A stretch of 64,000 nucleotides of DNA from Pseudomonadota bacterium (GCA_018241225.1 JAFEEG010000016.1:179872-243871); one strand, 5' to 3'; numbered from the stretch's first letter, positions 25,099 to 33,812 are shown. Numbers and translations are program-made. The notes: a model not told the origin generated them from the sequence alone.

Positions 25099-25965
25099 CT
25101 AAGGCGACCCTCTGGCCGCCTGTTGGCGCGCATCAGGTGCGTCAGGCAGGCGTCCGAGCCAAAGGGACGTCAGTTCGGCCCTGTTGTGTACCCCGAACTT
25201 GGCATAGATCGACTTAACGTGGATATGCGTTGTGTTCGGGCTTTGGCCAAGGAGAGCAGCTGTGGCCTTTTCGCTTCTCCCGTCCAACAGCTCCAGCAAC
25301 ACCTTGCGTTCCGTCGCAGTGAGCGCAGCCTTGGCAATGAGCAGCCCGTGGCTGAGAACCTGTTGCCGGTAGAGCCAACGCAAGCCCCGCAACACCAGAC
25401 CGAAAGGCTCCTTGTCGGTGGATGCAAATCGCGGCGCCTGCGCGCTGCGAAAGACAAAGATGTGCACGCGCACATCCTCATTGAGGGAGCAGCGCATGGA
25501 CATGCTGTCCCGATGGCCGACGGCCAGGTAGTGGCGCTGGTAATGCGGGCCGTCGAACCACTCGGGCGGGAGCGCCTCGAAGAGCAGCCTGGTGCGGAAT
25601 GTCTCGTCACCGGCCATTGCGAGGACTTGCGAGATGTCCAGCGACTGCGACCACAACGCGTCGAACTGCTCCTGGACGGATGCGGCAACGTGCGCGAGGG
25701 GCTTGAGCAGCTTGACGATGCGCGGGCGCCAGCCATTCAAAGGATCTCCTGAAGCCGGGCTTGGCAAGCGAACGACCACCGACCAGAGGGCGTTCTGCGC
25801 GCCGAAGATGGCACACAGCCGCGATAGCAGGTGCGCAACGGCGGCGTCGCCGTCACCGACCGCAAAGTCCGCGAGCTCATCCCAGAGTGCGAATACCGTG
25901 TCGTCGGGCCGACTGTCGGAAGTGGCCGGCAGAGGTGCTGTCGGCGCTGGCTTGGTGGGACTCAT
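25099..25965 (-). CDS. LuxR-type transcriptional regulator
   Basis: A 288-residue regulator. The C-terminal 60 residues are a LuxR/GerE helix-turn-helix: LTATERKVLLELLDGRSEKA, then TAALLGQSPNTTHIHVKSIY and AKFGVHNRAELTSLW. The N-terminal 200 residues (FGAQNALWSVVVRLP, GHRDSMSMRCSLNEDVRVHI) fit a PAS/GAF-like sensor fold but no named domain is evident; no receiver aspartate is present. Its start is only 56 nt from the start of the divergent Cache-like gene, which makes it a candidate regulator of the signalling operon at 26022-32224. The signal is unknown. Confidence 0.85.
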   Translation of the reverse strand: MSPTKPAPTAPLPATSDSRPDDTVFALWDELADFAVGDGDAAVAHLLSRLCAIFGAQNALWSVVVRLPSPASGDPLNGWRPRIVKLLKPLAHVAASVQEQFDALWSQSLDISQVLAMAGDETFRTRLLFEALPPEWFDGPHYQRHYLAVGHRDSMSMRCSLNEDVRVHIFVFRSAQAPRFASTDKEPFGLVLRGLRWLYRQQVLSHGLLIAKAALTATERKVLLELLDGRSEKATAALLGQSPNTTHIHVKSIYAKFGVHNRAELTSLWLGRLPDAPDARQQAARGSP

Positions 25966-26021
25966 GCGGTCACCTGTTCAGGTTATTTTGCGGCGCCGGA
26001 GAACTATCTACGATCCCGCGG

Positions 26022-26555
26022 ATGATCCAAGCGGCAATCGTATTGCAGGGTGAATCTGATGGGCTACCGGCATCGCCCGAACCGTCTCCCCAAGTTTGGG
26101 TAGGCAGGCGATCAGCTCTATTGATCCTGCTGTCGTCCCTGTCGAGTCGGATTGCCGCCGCTGCCGAGTTCGGCACCAAGGAAGAAGCCGTCGCCATGGT
26201 CAAGCGCGTGCAGGCAAAGTTCAAGGCGGAAGGCGCAGAGGCCACCTTCAAATCGGTATCGGACAAGGCGGACCCTGAGTTCCATGACCGCGACCTCTAC
26301 CCCTTCGTCTATGACATGGCGGGCGTCAACGTCGCCCATGGCGCGCGGCCGGCACTGATCGGCAAGAACCTGCTCACGCTGAAGGACCAGGACGGCAAGT
26401 TCCTCATCCGCGACATGCGCGACCTCGTCAATGCCAAGGGCAGCGGCTGGTACGACTACAAGTGGCCCAATCCAATTACCAACAAGATCGAAGACAAGAC
26501 TAGCTATGTCGAGCGAATGGGCGACTACTGGGTTGGCGTGGGCGTCTACCGCTAG
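26022..26555 (+). CDS. exported single-Cache-domain protein
   Basis: A 177-residue protein with a hydrophobic segment after an arginine pair (GRRSALLILLSSLSSRIAAA, cleavage near AAAEFG), so it is probably exported. The rest matches a single Cache domain of the type found in chemoreceptors: KEEAVAMVKRVQAKFKAEGA, then DPEFHDRDLYPFVYDMAGVN, VAHGARPALIGKNLLTLKD and GSGWYDYKWPNPITNKIEDK, ending YWVGVGVYR. Cache domains bind small metabolites outside the cytoplasm. The start at 26022 is the only ATG upstream of the signal. It is 32 nt ahead of the hybrid kinase and may serve as its periplasmic sensor partner. Confidence 0.78.
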   Translation: MIQAAIVLQGESDGLPASPEPSPQVWVGRRSALLILLSSLSSRIAAAAEFGTKEEAVAMVKRVQAKFKAEGAEATFKSVSDKADPEFHDRDLYPFVYDMAGVNVAHGARPALIGKNLLTLKDQDGKFLIRDMRDLVNAKGSGWYDYKWPNPITNKIEDKTSYVERMGDYWVGVGVYR

Positions 26556-26587
26556 GCCTCCCGGCATACCCGCCTCAGGACGGACGC

Positions 26588-28972
26588 GTGGGCAACTTCA
26601 ATAACTTGTCCATCCAGTTCAAGGCCACCTTCGCCTCGGCATTGCTGCTGGCCTGCCTGCTTGGCCTGGGAGCTCACGCCTACATGACGTCCTTCCGGTC
26701 TGCCGCTGGACTGAACGTTCTGTCCGGCGAACTCGTGCCTAAGCAGGAAGCCTTCTCCGATGTCGGTGCCGAGGTGGCCGCGACACATATGAAGATCTTC
26801 CGCTACGTCTCCTGGGCGAGCAACGGCCTGGCCCCCGGTGTGCTCAAGCGCCTGGAAGACGAGATCGCGCTCGACCTGAACACGCTGTCGGCCCAAATCG
26901 AAGCGTTGACGCGGCGCCCCGATCTGTCCGAGCACGAAAGCGTCGCATTGCAGGCCCTCGACGCGAAGTGGCGCAATTGCAGAGCGCAGGCACTCGACAC
27001 TCTCGATGTGGGGCGCACAGACGCCGCAATGGCCACGATGATGATCGGCCAGACAGACGACAGCTTCGAGGCGGTCGACGCCGACCTACGCAACATGACG
27101 CAGGCGATGATCTCCAACGCCACGGCGCTGCAACGCCAGCTCTCTGCACAGGCGCAGCGCAATCGTCAGGTGGTCGTGTGGGTGGGGTTGCTTGGCCTGC
27201 TGATCAGCTTCGGGGTGGCGATGATGATCAGCCGCTCGATCGTTCGTCCGATCCGCCAGATCACCAATGTCATGCAACGCCTGTCGACTGGACAGACGCA
27301 GGTCGAGCTGGACCACGGCGTGCGACGCGATGAGATCGGCAAGATGGCCGACGCCATCGAGATATTCCGTACGCACATCATGGAGAACGCGCGGCTCTTC
27401 AAGCAAATTGAGGAAAAGAGCATGCAGCTGGAGGCCGCCAGCGAGCACAAGTCGCAGTTTCTCGCCAACATGAGCCACGAGCTTCGCACGCCCATGAACG
27501 CCATCATCGGCGTCTCGGAGATGCTGCTCGAGGACGCGCGCGACCTCAATCGTACGGACGACATCGAGCCGCTCGAGCGTATCCTGCGCGCGGCGCAGCA
27601 TCTGCTTGCGCTCATCAACGACATCCTGGACCTTTCCAAGATCGAGGCAGGCAAGATGGAGCTCAACATCGAGTCTTTCGCTGTCGAGCCCCTCGTGCAG
27701 GATGTCATAGCGACCGTCCTGCCGATTGCCAAGAAGAACGGCAATGACTTGAAGTTCGTGTGCGCGGCTGACGTGGGGGTCCTGACCGCGGACCCAATGC
27801 GGCTGCGCCAGGCGCTGCTCAACCTGGCGAGCAACGCTGCGAAGTTCTCGGAGCGCGGCACGATAACCGTGCGGGTGCAGCGACGTTCGGTCTCCGGACG
27901 TGAATGGGTCGATCTCGAAGTGACTGATACCGGCATCGGGATGACGCCCGAGCAGGTCTCCCGCCTGTTCCAGGAATTCGTTCAGGCCGATGCCTCGACG
28001 ACAAGAAAGTACGGTGGCACGGGCCTCGGGCTGGCGATCAGCCAGCGATTCTGCAGAATGATGGGCGGCGAGATTTCCGTGCGTAGCGAACTTGGGCGCG
28101 GCTCCACCTTCACGATCCATCTTCCGGCGGACGCAGCGCAACAGACCGGCATCACGGCCCAGGACCGCGCCCCCGCGCTCGCGCAGCGGGCGCCCTCTGC
28201 GCAGCAGCGCACCGTACTCGTGATCGACGACGACCCGACGGTGCGCCAGCTCATGGAGCGGCACCTTCTGCGCGAAGGCTTCCAGGTCGTCACGGCGGAT
28301 AGTGGCGCGGCAGGCATCGCGCAGGCGAAGGAGCGGCATCCGAGCGCCATCACGCTGGACATCATGATGCCGGACATCGATGGCTGGACGGTGCTCGCCG
28401 CTCTCAAGGGCGACCCGCGCCTGCAGGACATCCCGGTCGTGCTGGTGACGATCGTGGACGAGAAGCAGCGTGGTTACACGCTGGGTGCCACCGACTACCT
28501 GATCAAGCCCGTGAACCGCGAGCGCCTGGCCAGCACTCTGCGCACGATCTGCCGCCGTGAAGGTGGGCAGCTGTTGATCGTCGAGGATGACGAGGCGGCG
28601 CGAATGCTCGCGCGCCACGGAATGGAGCGCGACGGCTGGGAGGTGGCCGAGGCTGCGAATGGACGACTCGCGCTGCACGCGATTCAGGCATGCGAACCCG
28701 ATGCGATCGTGCTCGACCTGATGATGCCCGAGATGGATGGCTTTGAATTCCTGACCGAGCTTCGACGCCATGCGCGCTGGCGCGACATCCCCGTGGTCGT
28801 CGTCACGGCACTGGACCTGTCGGCCGAGGATCACCGGCGCCTGAACGGCTTCGTCGCCAGCGTAATCCAGAAGAGCGGACAGGACCGCGAGCAGCTGCTG
28901 CATGAGGTCAGCACCCAGCTCGCGTCGCTCACGCTGCGCGAAGACGCCCCGACGCTGGAGCCCGCCACATGA
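26588..28972 (+). CDS. hybrid sensor histidine kinase with two C-terminal receivers
   Basis: A 794-residue membrane kinase starting at GTG 26588. Order: TM1 (about 10-32), periplasmic helical bundle, TM2 (about 197-217), HAMP, coiled-coil linker, HisKA with phospho-accepting His in NMSHELRTPMNAIIG (about residue 297), HATPase (N-box NLASNAAKFSE, G1 DTGIGMT, G2 YGGTGLGLAIS), receiver 1 (IDDDPT, phospho-Asp in TLDIMMPD about 589, Lys in DYLIKP), receiver 2 (VEDDEAA, Asp in VLDLMMPE about 709). It has no Hpt domain, so phosphate must pass to a separate protein. The start of the downstream receiver overlaps the stop (ATGA). Confidence 0.93.
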   Translation: MGNFNNLSIQFKATFASALLLACLLGLGAHAYMTSFRSAAGLNVLSGELVPKQEAFSDVGAEVAATHMKIFRYVSWASNGLAPGVLKRLEDEIALDLNTLSAQIEALTRRPDLSEHESVALQALDAKWRNCRAQALDTLDVGRTDAAMATMMIGQTDDSFEAVDADLRNMTQAMISNATALQRQLSAQAQRNRQVVVWVGLLGLLISFGVAMMISRSIVRPIRQITNVMQRLSTGQTQVELDHGVRRDEIGKMADAIEIFRTHIMENARLFKQIEEKSMQLEAASEHKSQFLANMSHELRTPMNAIIGVSEMLLEDARDLNRTDDIEPLERILRAAQHLLALINDILDLSKIEAGKMELNIESFAVEPLVQDVIATVLPIAKKNGNDLKFVCAADVGVLTADPMRLRQALLNLASNAAKFSERGTITVRVQRRSVSGREWVDLEVTDTGIGMTPEQVSRLFQEFVQADASTTRKYGGTGLGLAISQRFCRMMGGEISVRSELGRGSTFTIHLPADAAQQTGITAQDRAPALAQRAPSAQQRTVLVIDDDPTVRQLMERHLLREGFQVVTADSGAAGIAQAKERHPSAITLDIMMPDIDGWTVLAALKGDPRLQDIPVVLVTIVDEKQRGYTLGATDYLIKPVNRERLASTLRTICRREGGQLLIVEDDEAARMLARHGMERDGWEVAEAANGRLALHAIQACEPDAIVLDLMMPEMDGFEFLTELRRHARWRDIPVVVVTALDLSAEDHRRLNGFVASVIQKSGQDREQLLHEVSTQLASLTLREDAPTLEPAT

Positions 28973-29337
28973 AGATCCTGTACGTCGAGGACAACGACGA
29001 CAACATCTACGTCATCAGGCACCGCTTGGGCCGCGCCGGATACACGATCATCGTCGCAACTGACGGCGAGTTGGGCGTTTCGATGGCCAGGACCGAACGG
29101 CCCGACCTGATCCTGATGGACTTGCGGCTGCCGGGGCTTGACGGTTGGGAGGCGACGCGCCAACTCAAGGCCATGAGCGAGACGCGCAGCATCCCGGTCA
29201 TCGCGCTCTCGGCGCATGCCATGGCGGGGGACCGGCAAAAGGCGCTCGCCGCAGGCTGCGAAGACTATGACACCAAGCCGGTCGACATCGCCAGGCTGCG
29301 CGCGAAGATCCAGGCGCTTCTGCCGCCCGCCGGATGA
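28969..29337 (+). CDS. single-domain response regulator (CheY/DivK-like)
   Basis: A 122-residue receiver without output domain. Acidic pocket YVEDNDDNIY, phospho-Asp in LILMDLRLPGLDGWE, Thr/Ser in VIALSAHAM and Lys in YDTKPVD are all present, so it should be phosphorylated. The DNDDNIYVIR start is DivK-like. Overlaps with both neighbours by four bases (ATGA at 28969 and at 29334) show tight coupling to the hybrid kinase and to the permease fusion. It may shuttle phosphate between the kinase and the other proteins of the locus. Confidence 0.93.
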   Translation: MKILYVEDNDDNIYVIRHRLGRAGYTIIVATDGELGVSMARTERPDLILMDLRLPGLDGWEATRQLKAMSETRSIPVIALSAHAMAGDRQKALAAGCEDYDTKPVDIARLRAKIQALLPPAG

Positions 29338-31025
29338 CGCCGCCGTCGAACGTCGCGTATGCCGTGGACGACAAGCCACCGGCCGGGGTCCTGATCCTCG
29401 CCGGGCTGCAGCACGTGGCACTCATGTCGATGGACCTTGTCTACCCGGTGCTGCTGGCACAGGCAACCGGCGCTTCGCCGCAGATCGCGGCGGCAATGGT
29501 TAGCCTCACGCTGGTAGCCATGGCCGTCGGCACGCTGATGCAGGTGATCGGCGTCGGTCCGGTGGGCTCGCGCTTCCTGTGCCAGCCGAGCACGTCGGTC
29601 ATCTATCTCGTCCCGTCGCTGCTGGCTGCGAAGCTAGGTGGCCTGCCCCTCGTCTTCGGCATGACGATGGCGGCGGGCGCCGCGGAAGTGCTCCTGGCGC
29701 GGGCCTTGAAGCACATGCGCTCGCTGCTGCCGCCCGAGATCAGCGGCCTGGTGGTGCTGCTGATCGGCGTGGCAACGGGCATTGTCGGGTTGCGCAGCAT
29801 CTTCAGCGCCGCGGGCGGACACGGCGACCTGCAGGACCTGGGCATTGGTTTCGCAACCATCCTGGTCATGCTGGTGCTCAACATCTGGAGCCGTGGCATG
29901 TTGCGGCTGCTCAGCGTGCTCATCGGCATGGTGGCGGGCTACGCGATGGCGGTCCTGACGGGACGCACCAGCTTTGGCGCGCTCGACGAAAGCGCCTTGA
30001 TCGCCCTGCCGCAGGTCAGCCACCTGGGCTGGTCCTTCGAGCCGAGCCTGCTGATCCCGTTCGGCGTGGCGGCGATCGCGGCCACGCTCAAGGTCACGGG
30101 TAACGTGACCACATCGCAGAAAGCGAATGACAACGATTGGAAGCGCCCAGACCTGCAATCAATCTCTCGTGGTGTTCTCGCCGATGGCCTGGCGACTGTC
30201 GTCGCAGGCGGCGTCGGCGCGTCGGGCCTCAGTTCGTCCACGTCGGCCGTCGGCCTGGCTGCTGCGACCGGTGTTCTCAGCCGGCGCATCGGCTATGCGA
30301 TCGCAGCGATGCTGCTGGTGCTGGCCTTCGTGCCGCGACTGGGGATGCTGTTCTACCTGATGCCGCGGGCCGTCGCGGGTGCTGCCCTGGTGTTTTCCTC
30401 CACGTTCATTGTGGTGAACGGGCTGGAGATCATCACCTCCCGCCTGCTGGACGCGCGAAAGACGATCGTCATCGGCCTGGCGCTCGTCCTCGGTTTGGCC
30501 GTGGACATCTTTCCCGCATTTTTCCAGTCGCTCCCGGCGGAGATGCAGACGCTCTTCGGCACGTCGATGGCCTTCGGCACCATCACGGCTCTAGGGCTGA
30601 ACGCGATTTTTCGCATCGGCGTGATGAAGCGCACCAGCCTCGTGCTGCCTGTTGGGCCGCTGGACGGAGACAAGCTCTATGACTTCATGGAGGTCGCCGG
30701 CCAGCGCTGGGGCGCGCGCCGTGACGTCATCGAACGCGCCCAGTTCAATCTCGCCCAGTCAGTCGAGACGATCATCGTCGGCTGTGCTCCCCAGAGTCCG
30801 CTGCAGGTCGATGCGACCTTCGACGAGTTCAACCTGGAAGTGCGCGTTTCCTATTTGGGCGCGGCCCTCGCGCTTCCCGAGCAGCGGCCCTCGAAGGCGG
30901 AGATCATCGCCTCGGAAGAGGGCGAGCGAAAGCTCGCGGGCTACATGCTGCGCCGCTACGCCGACCGGGTCACGAGCACGCACAAGGCGGGCCGCTCGAC
31001 GGTCCTGTTCCACTTCAACCATTGA
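29334..31025 (+). CDS. NCS2-like nucleobase permease fused to a C-terminal HATPase-like domain
   Basis: A 563-residue fusion. Residues 1-440 form an NCS2/SLC23-type permease: TM1 QH motif in LAGLQHVALMSMDLVYPVLL, the GPVGSRFLCQPSTSVIYLVP segment, and a TM10-like region ASGLSSSTSAVGLAAATGVL followed by SRRIGYAI. The usual substrate residues (Glu in TM8, Gln-Asn in TM10) appear replaced (LKVTGNVTTSQK; SSSTSA), so transport of a normal purine is uncertain. Residues 450-563 look like an anti-sigma-type HATPase fold: helix VIERAQFNLAQSVETIIVG, strand DEFNLEVRVSYLG, then RKLAGYMLRRYADRV and STVLFHFNH. The ATP-lid glycines are degenerate. Its place inside a signalling operon argues for a transporter-like receptor. 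Confidence 0.85.
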   Translation: MTPPSNVAYAVDDKPPAGVLILAGLQHVALMSMDLVYPVLLAQATGASPQIAAAMVSLTLVAMAVGTLMQVIGVGPVGSRFLCQPSTSVIYLVPSLLAAKLGGLPLVFGMTMAAGAAEVLLARALKHMRSLLPPEISGLVVLLIGVATGIVGLRSIFSAAGGHGDLQDLGIGFATILVMLVLNIWSRGMLRLLSVLIGMVAGYAMAVLTGRTSFGALDESALIALPQVSHLGWSFEPSLLIPFGVAAIAATLKVTGNVTTSQKANDNDWKRPDLQSISRGVLADGLATVVAGGVGASGLSSSTSAVGLAAATGVLSRRIGYAIAAMLLVLAFVPRLGMLFYLMPRAVAGAALVFSSTFIVVNGLEIITSRLLDARKTIVIGLALVLGLAVDIFPAFFQSLPAEMQTLFGTSMAFGTITALGLNAIFRIGVMKRTSLVLPVGPLDGDKLYDFMEVAGQRWGARRDVIERAQFNLAQSVETIIVGCAPQSPLQVDATFDEFNLEVRVSYLGAALALPEQRPSKAEIIASEEGERKLAGYMLRRYADRVTSTHKAGRSTVLFHFNH

Positions 31026-31033
31026 ATGACCAC

Positions 31034-32224
31034 ATGAACCCGCTGGAGGCGCGCCTGCTGGTCGTCGACGACAACGAGGACAACCGCTACACGCTGCGCC
31101 AGCGCCTGAAACGCCTGGGCCATACCTCCATCGAAACAGCGACCAACGGCCGGGAGGCGCTCGATCTGCTGGGCCAGCGCGAGTTCGATCTCGTGCTGCT
31201 CGACGTAATGATGCCGGAGCTGAACGGCTACGAGGTGCTAGAGCAGCTCAAGGCAGACCCGCGCCGGCGCGACGTTCCCGTCATCATGATTTCCGCGCTC
31301 GACCAGATCGAGAGCGTGATCCGCTGCGTGGAGCTAGGCGCCGAGGACTACCTGCCCAAGCCGTTCAATCCGACGCTGCTGGCAGCGCGGGTGGGTGCGA
31401 GCCTGGAGAAGAAGAGGTTGCGCGACGAACTGCACGCGAGCCTGAATCGCCTCGAAAAGGAACTGGAGGCGGCCCGACGGCTGCAGGTCAGTATGCTGCC
31501 GCGCGAGTTTCCGGCGTTCACCGAGCAGCAGCCAGTTGACATTCATGCGCTGATGCAGGCGGCGCGCGAGGTAGGTGGCGACCTTTACGATTTTTTCTAC
31601 TCGTCGCCGGAGCGACTGTTCTTTCTTGTCGCCGATGTCTCGGGCAAGGGCGCCGACGCCGCGATGTTCATGGCCCGAACGCGCAGCCTCGTTCGCATGG
31701 CCGTCGAGCTACTGCACGAGGTCGGTGCCACGGATGTCACGCCGGGCCGGGTGCTGGACACGGTCAATCGCGAGCTGTGCCAGAACAACCGGGAGAAGAT
31801 GTTCGTCAGCGTGTTCTTGGGTGCTCTGGACGTGCGGACCGGGGGACTTGAATTTTCGAATGCCGGCCACCCGCCACCCTATAGGATCAGCGTTGCGGGT
31901 GGTCTGGAGCGCCTCGGCGGTACCCCGCAGGCGCCACTGGGGATCCGGCAGGCCACGAGCTACACGACCAGCACTCTCGATCTGGACAAGGCTGACACGC
32001 TGTTTGTCTGCACGGACGGCGTTGTGGAGGCATCGGACGAGGACCAGAACATGTATGGAGACGAGCGGCTGCAAGCGCTGCTGAACTCAACGACTGAATC
32101 GAGCGCGCAGGCCCGGGTAACACAGGTGAAGGACGCGATCGATTCTTTTGCGGCGGGTGCCCCGCCGGCAGACGACGTGACGATGCTCGTGCTGAGCTGG
32201 CGGCCAACTGCAGCCATCCGTTGA
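31034..32224 (+). CDS. response regulator with PP2C/SpoIIE-type phosphatase output (RsbU-like)
   Basis: A 396-residue protein. Residues 5-125 are a receiver (VVDDNEDNRY, phospho-Asp in LVLLDVMMPELNGYE, Lys in LPKPFNP). A coiled-coil linker (RDELHASLNRLEKELEAARR) joins it to a PP2C-type phosphatase with metal-binding acidic residues in REVGGDLYDFF and DVSGKGADAAMFMA and a late acidic motif in CTDGVVEASDED. Such proteins dephosphorylate STAS antagonists. I prefer ATG 31034; TTG 31022, overlapping the permease stop, is an alternative start. It ends 12 nt from the convergent STAS gene, its likely substrate. Confidence 0.9.
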   Translation: MNPLEARLLVVDDNEDNRYTLRQRLKRLGHTSIETATNGREALDLLGQREFDLVLLDVMMPELNGYEVLEQLKADPRRRDVPVIMISALDQIESVIRCVELGAEDYLPKPFNPTLLAARVGASLEKKRLRDELHASLNRLEKELEAARRLQVSMLPREFPAFTEQQPVDIHALMQAAREVGGDLYDFFYSSPERLFFLVADVSGKGADAAMFMARTRSLVRMAVELLHEVGATDVTPGRVLDTVNRELCQNNREKMFVSVFLGALDVRTGGLEFSNAGHPPPYRISVAGGLERLGGTPQAPLGIRQATSYTTSTLDLDKADTLFVCTDGVVEASDEDQNMYGDERLQALLNSTTESSAQARVTQVKDAIDSFAAGAPPADDVTMLVLSWRPTAAIR

Positions 32225-32236
32225 CTGGCAAACGTC

Positions 32237-32587
32237 TCAGCCCAGCTGTCGGATCGCCTCGTCGCAGGTGCCCTGGATCGCGAACGCATCGAGCAGGCCG
32301 CCCATCTCGAACAGTTCTCGCACCTGGCCCTTGACGCTGCAGAGGATGAGCTGCGCGGCTCTTCGTTCCGCTTCATCCGCAGCGACGAGCAGGGCTCGGA
32401 ACGCTGCACTCGTCAAGTAGACGACCTGTTTCAGATCGACGAGGACGCGGGCTTCTCCCGCGCCGAGCAAGGCGCATAAGCGGGTCATGACCTGCTCCGC
32501 ATTCGTGCTGTCGATGCGGCCTGCAAGGGTCACGATACACACCTCGCCCTTCTTTGCTTCCTGGATCTGCAACGAACCTTCTGCCAT
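32237..32587 (-). CDS. STAS-domain anti-sigma factor antagonist
   Basis: A 116-residue single STAS domain. The start VCIVTLAGRIDSTNAEQVM and the central VLVDLKQVVYLTSAAFRALL match SpoIIAA/RsbV-type antagonists; Ser60 in TSAA is the predicted phosphorylation site, preceded by Thr59. A phosphorylated STAS protein is inactive; dephosphorylation by the PP2C protein would free it to bind the anti-sigma-type kinase encoded upstream (32605). It lies 17 nt after that kinase gene in the same operon. Two Cys (residues 37 and 83) are not part of the motif. Confidence 0.9.
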   Translation of the reverse strand: MAEGSLQIQEAKKGEVCIVTLAGRIDSTNAEQVMTRLCALLGAGEARVLVDLKQVVYLTSAAFRALLVAADEAERRAAQLILCSVKGQVRELFEMGGLLDAFAIQGTCDEAIRQLG

Positions 32588-32604
32588 GACTGATCCTCAT
32601 GCTC

Positions 32605-33027
32605 CTAGTTCAACTGTTTGGTGATTGTGACGTGGTTGGTTGCGCCAATTCGCGCATACGCCATCCTGTCAACAAGCTGGCGCACCATGTGCAGGCCCAC
32701 CCCTCCGGGACGTGGGCGCTGCCCAGGCTGGAGCGGTGCAACCGGGGATGCCTCGAGAGGATTGAATTTCGCGCCATCGTCATCGAACTCCAGCGTGACC
32801 GCGTTGTCGCTCACGCCGAAGGACACCGACAGTTCATGTGCACTATCGTCCGACCATGCGTACTTGATGATGTTGCTAACCATCTCGTCCAGTACAACCT
32901 GGAGCTGATTGATGGCCTGTACGGGAATGCAGTGCTGTTGGCCGAATTGCTCGAACGCTTGTTGCAGCTTCGGCAGGTTCGCCAAGTCGTTGCTAATCTT
33001 CACTTGCTCACTGGGAGCAATTGGCAC
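32605..33027 (-). CDS. RsbW/SpoIIAB-like serine kinase (anti-sigma factor type HATPase)
   Basis: A 140-residue stand-alone HATPase. N-box VVLDEMVSNIIKYAW, G1 EFDDDGAKFNP and G2 PGGVGLHMVRQLVDRM are complete, so ATP binding and STAS phosphorylation are plausible. It starts with GTG 33027 after GGGAAA. A TATAAT on the minus strand at 33056-33061, about 29 nt before the start, may be its -10 box; no good -35 is seen. Its binding target may be a sigma factor, but none is encoded in the window, so the output could instead be an enzyme or another switch protein. Confidence 0.88.
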   Translation of the reverse strand: MPIAPSEQVKISNDLANLPKLQQAFEQFGQQHCIPVQAINQLQVVLDEMVSNIIKYAWSDDSAHELSVSFGVSDNAVTLEFDDDGAKFNPLEASPVAPLQPGQRPRPGGVGLHMVRQLVDRMAYARIGATNHVTITKQLN

Positions 33028-33183
33028 GAATTTTCCCGTTCATGATTGGAGAAAAATTATAGGCTCCGGAACTTCTCAAGGCCTGGGAGTGTCCGAGACA
33101 CAACGGCAACCGGACGCTTGTTTAGAGGACTGCGCTTTTGGTCATTGACGCGCTTTCCATGCATGATTTTCTACTTCGAACAA

Positions 33184-33543
33184 TCAGACCGCATCGGCGT
33201 TTGGCGCGTCCTCCATGGCCAGCGCGATATGCCGGCATGGATGCAAGCATCGGACGTCGGCTCCTGACCTGCATTCCACGCAGTTAGAAGCAATCGCTGC
33301 ATTCCGGCCGAGGAGGTTCAAGGAAATGCAGGCAGACAGGAGGCTGCCCGCCAGCCACGGCGAGTCACCCGGCAACATGCCTTGCACCGGCAAACCCCAC
33401 GGCGAGGCGAGCAAGATGGCAAACACAGCGGCGAGCGGGTCGGGTTCCAACCCGAACCATCCTTTGGCACTAGCGGGGATGACGAGCAGCGAGAGCACCC
33501 CGACGATACCGTAGGCATAGAGCAGCAGGAGAAGGGTGCGCAT
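33184..33543 (-). CDS. hypothetical membrane protein
   Basis: Starts at ATG 33543 and encodes two to three hydrophobic segments (MRTLLLLLYAYGIVGVLSLL, then PLAAVFAILLASPWGLPVQG and SLLSACISLNLLG), a pattern seen in small Burkholderiales membrane proteins. After about residue 85 the sequence becomes polar and Cys-rich (ASNCVECRSGADVRCLHPCR), which does not fit and may follow a frameshift. Function unknown. Confidence 0.5.
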   Translation of the reverse strand: MRTLLLLLYAYGIVGVLSLLVIPASAKGWFGLEPDPLAAVFAILLASPWGLPVQGMLPGDSPWLAGSLLSACISLNLLGRNAAIASNCVECRSGADVRCLHPCRHIALAMEDAPNADAV

Positions 33544-33548
33544 CTGGC

Positions 33549-33812
33549 TCAGGTCACCACAGAAATCTTGAGCGTGTACGCAGCCGACTTGCCCTGGCGG
33601 GCAGCCGCACGGCTGAGGAAAACGCGCACCCGATAGTCGCCGCTGGAGGGCAAGACACCCGACCACCTGGGTTCGCCAGCCACCTCGCCACGGTAGAGCG
33701 CCTCTTCGCTGCCAGGCGCCAGCCCGTTGAAATAGGCTGAGGTGGACTTCTTCTGCATCTCCACGGTCATTTTCTGGTCTGCGCCAGCACGCACAATGTT
33801 CGAGAAGTCCCC
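33549..33812 (-). pseudogene. C-terminal fragment of a periplasmic pre-peptidase-like/PliG-type domain
   Basis: The frame reads VRAGADQKMTVEMQKKSTSA, then YFNGLAPGSEEALYRGEVAG and SGDYRVRVFLSRAAARQGKS AAYTLKISV, the usual C-terminal beta-sandwich of exported lysozyme-inhibitor-like proteins. The N-terminal signal and first strands are not found upstream; the open frame further left is only low-complexity. The fragment ends 5 nt before the membrane gene. It may also be a complete small gene with a start I cannot see. Confidence 0.45.

Noticed and set aside
27086-28903. 605-residue open frame antisense to the hybrid histidine kinase
   Set aside because: Composition follows the complement of the kinase codons, with many H, R, V and D residues; no start signal or family is seen.
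31022-31033. TTG 31022 as the main start of the receiver-phosphatase
   Set aside because: It overlaps the permease stop, but ATG 31034 gives the normal receiver N-terminus; kept as an alternative.
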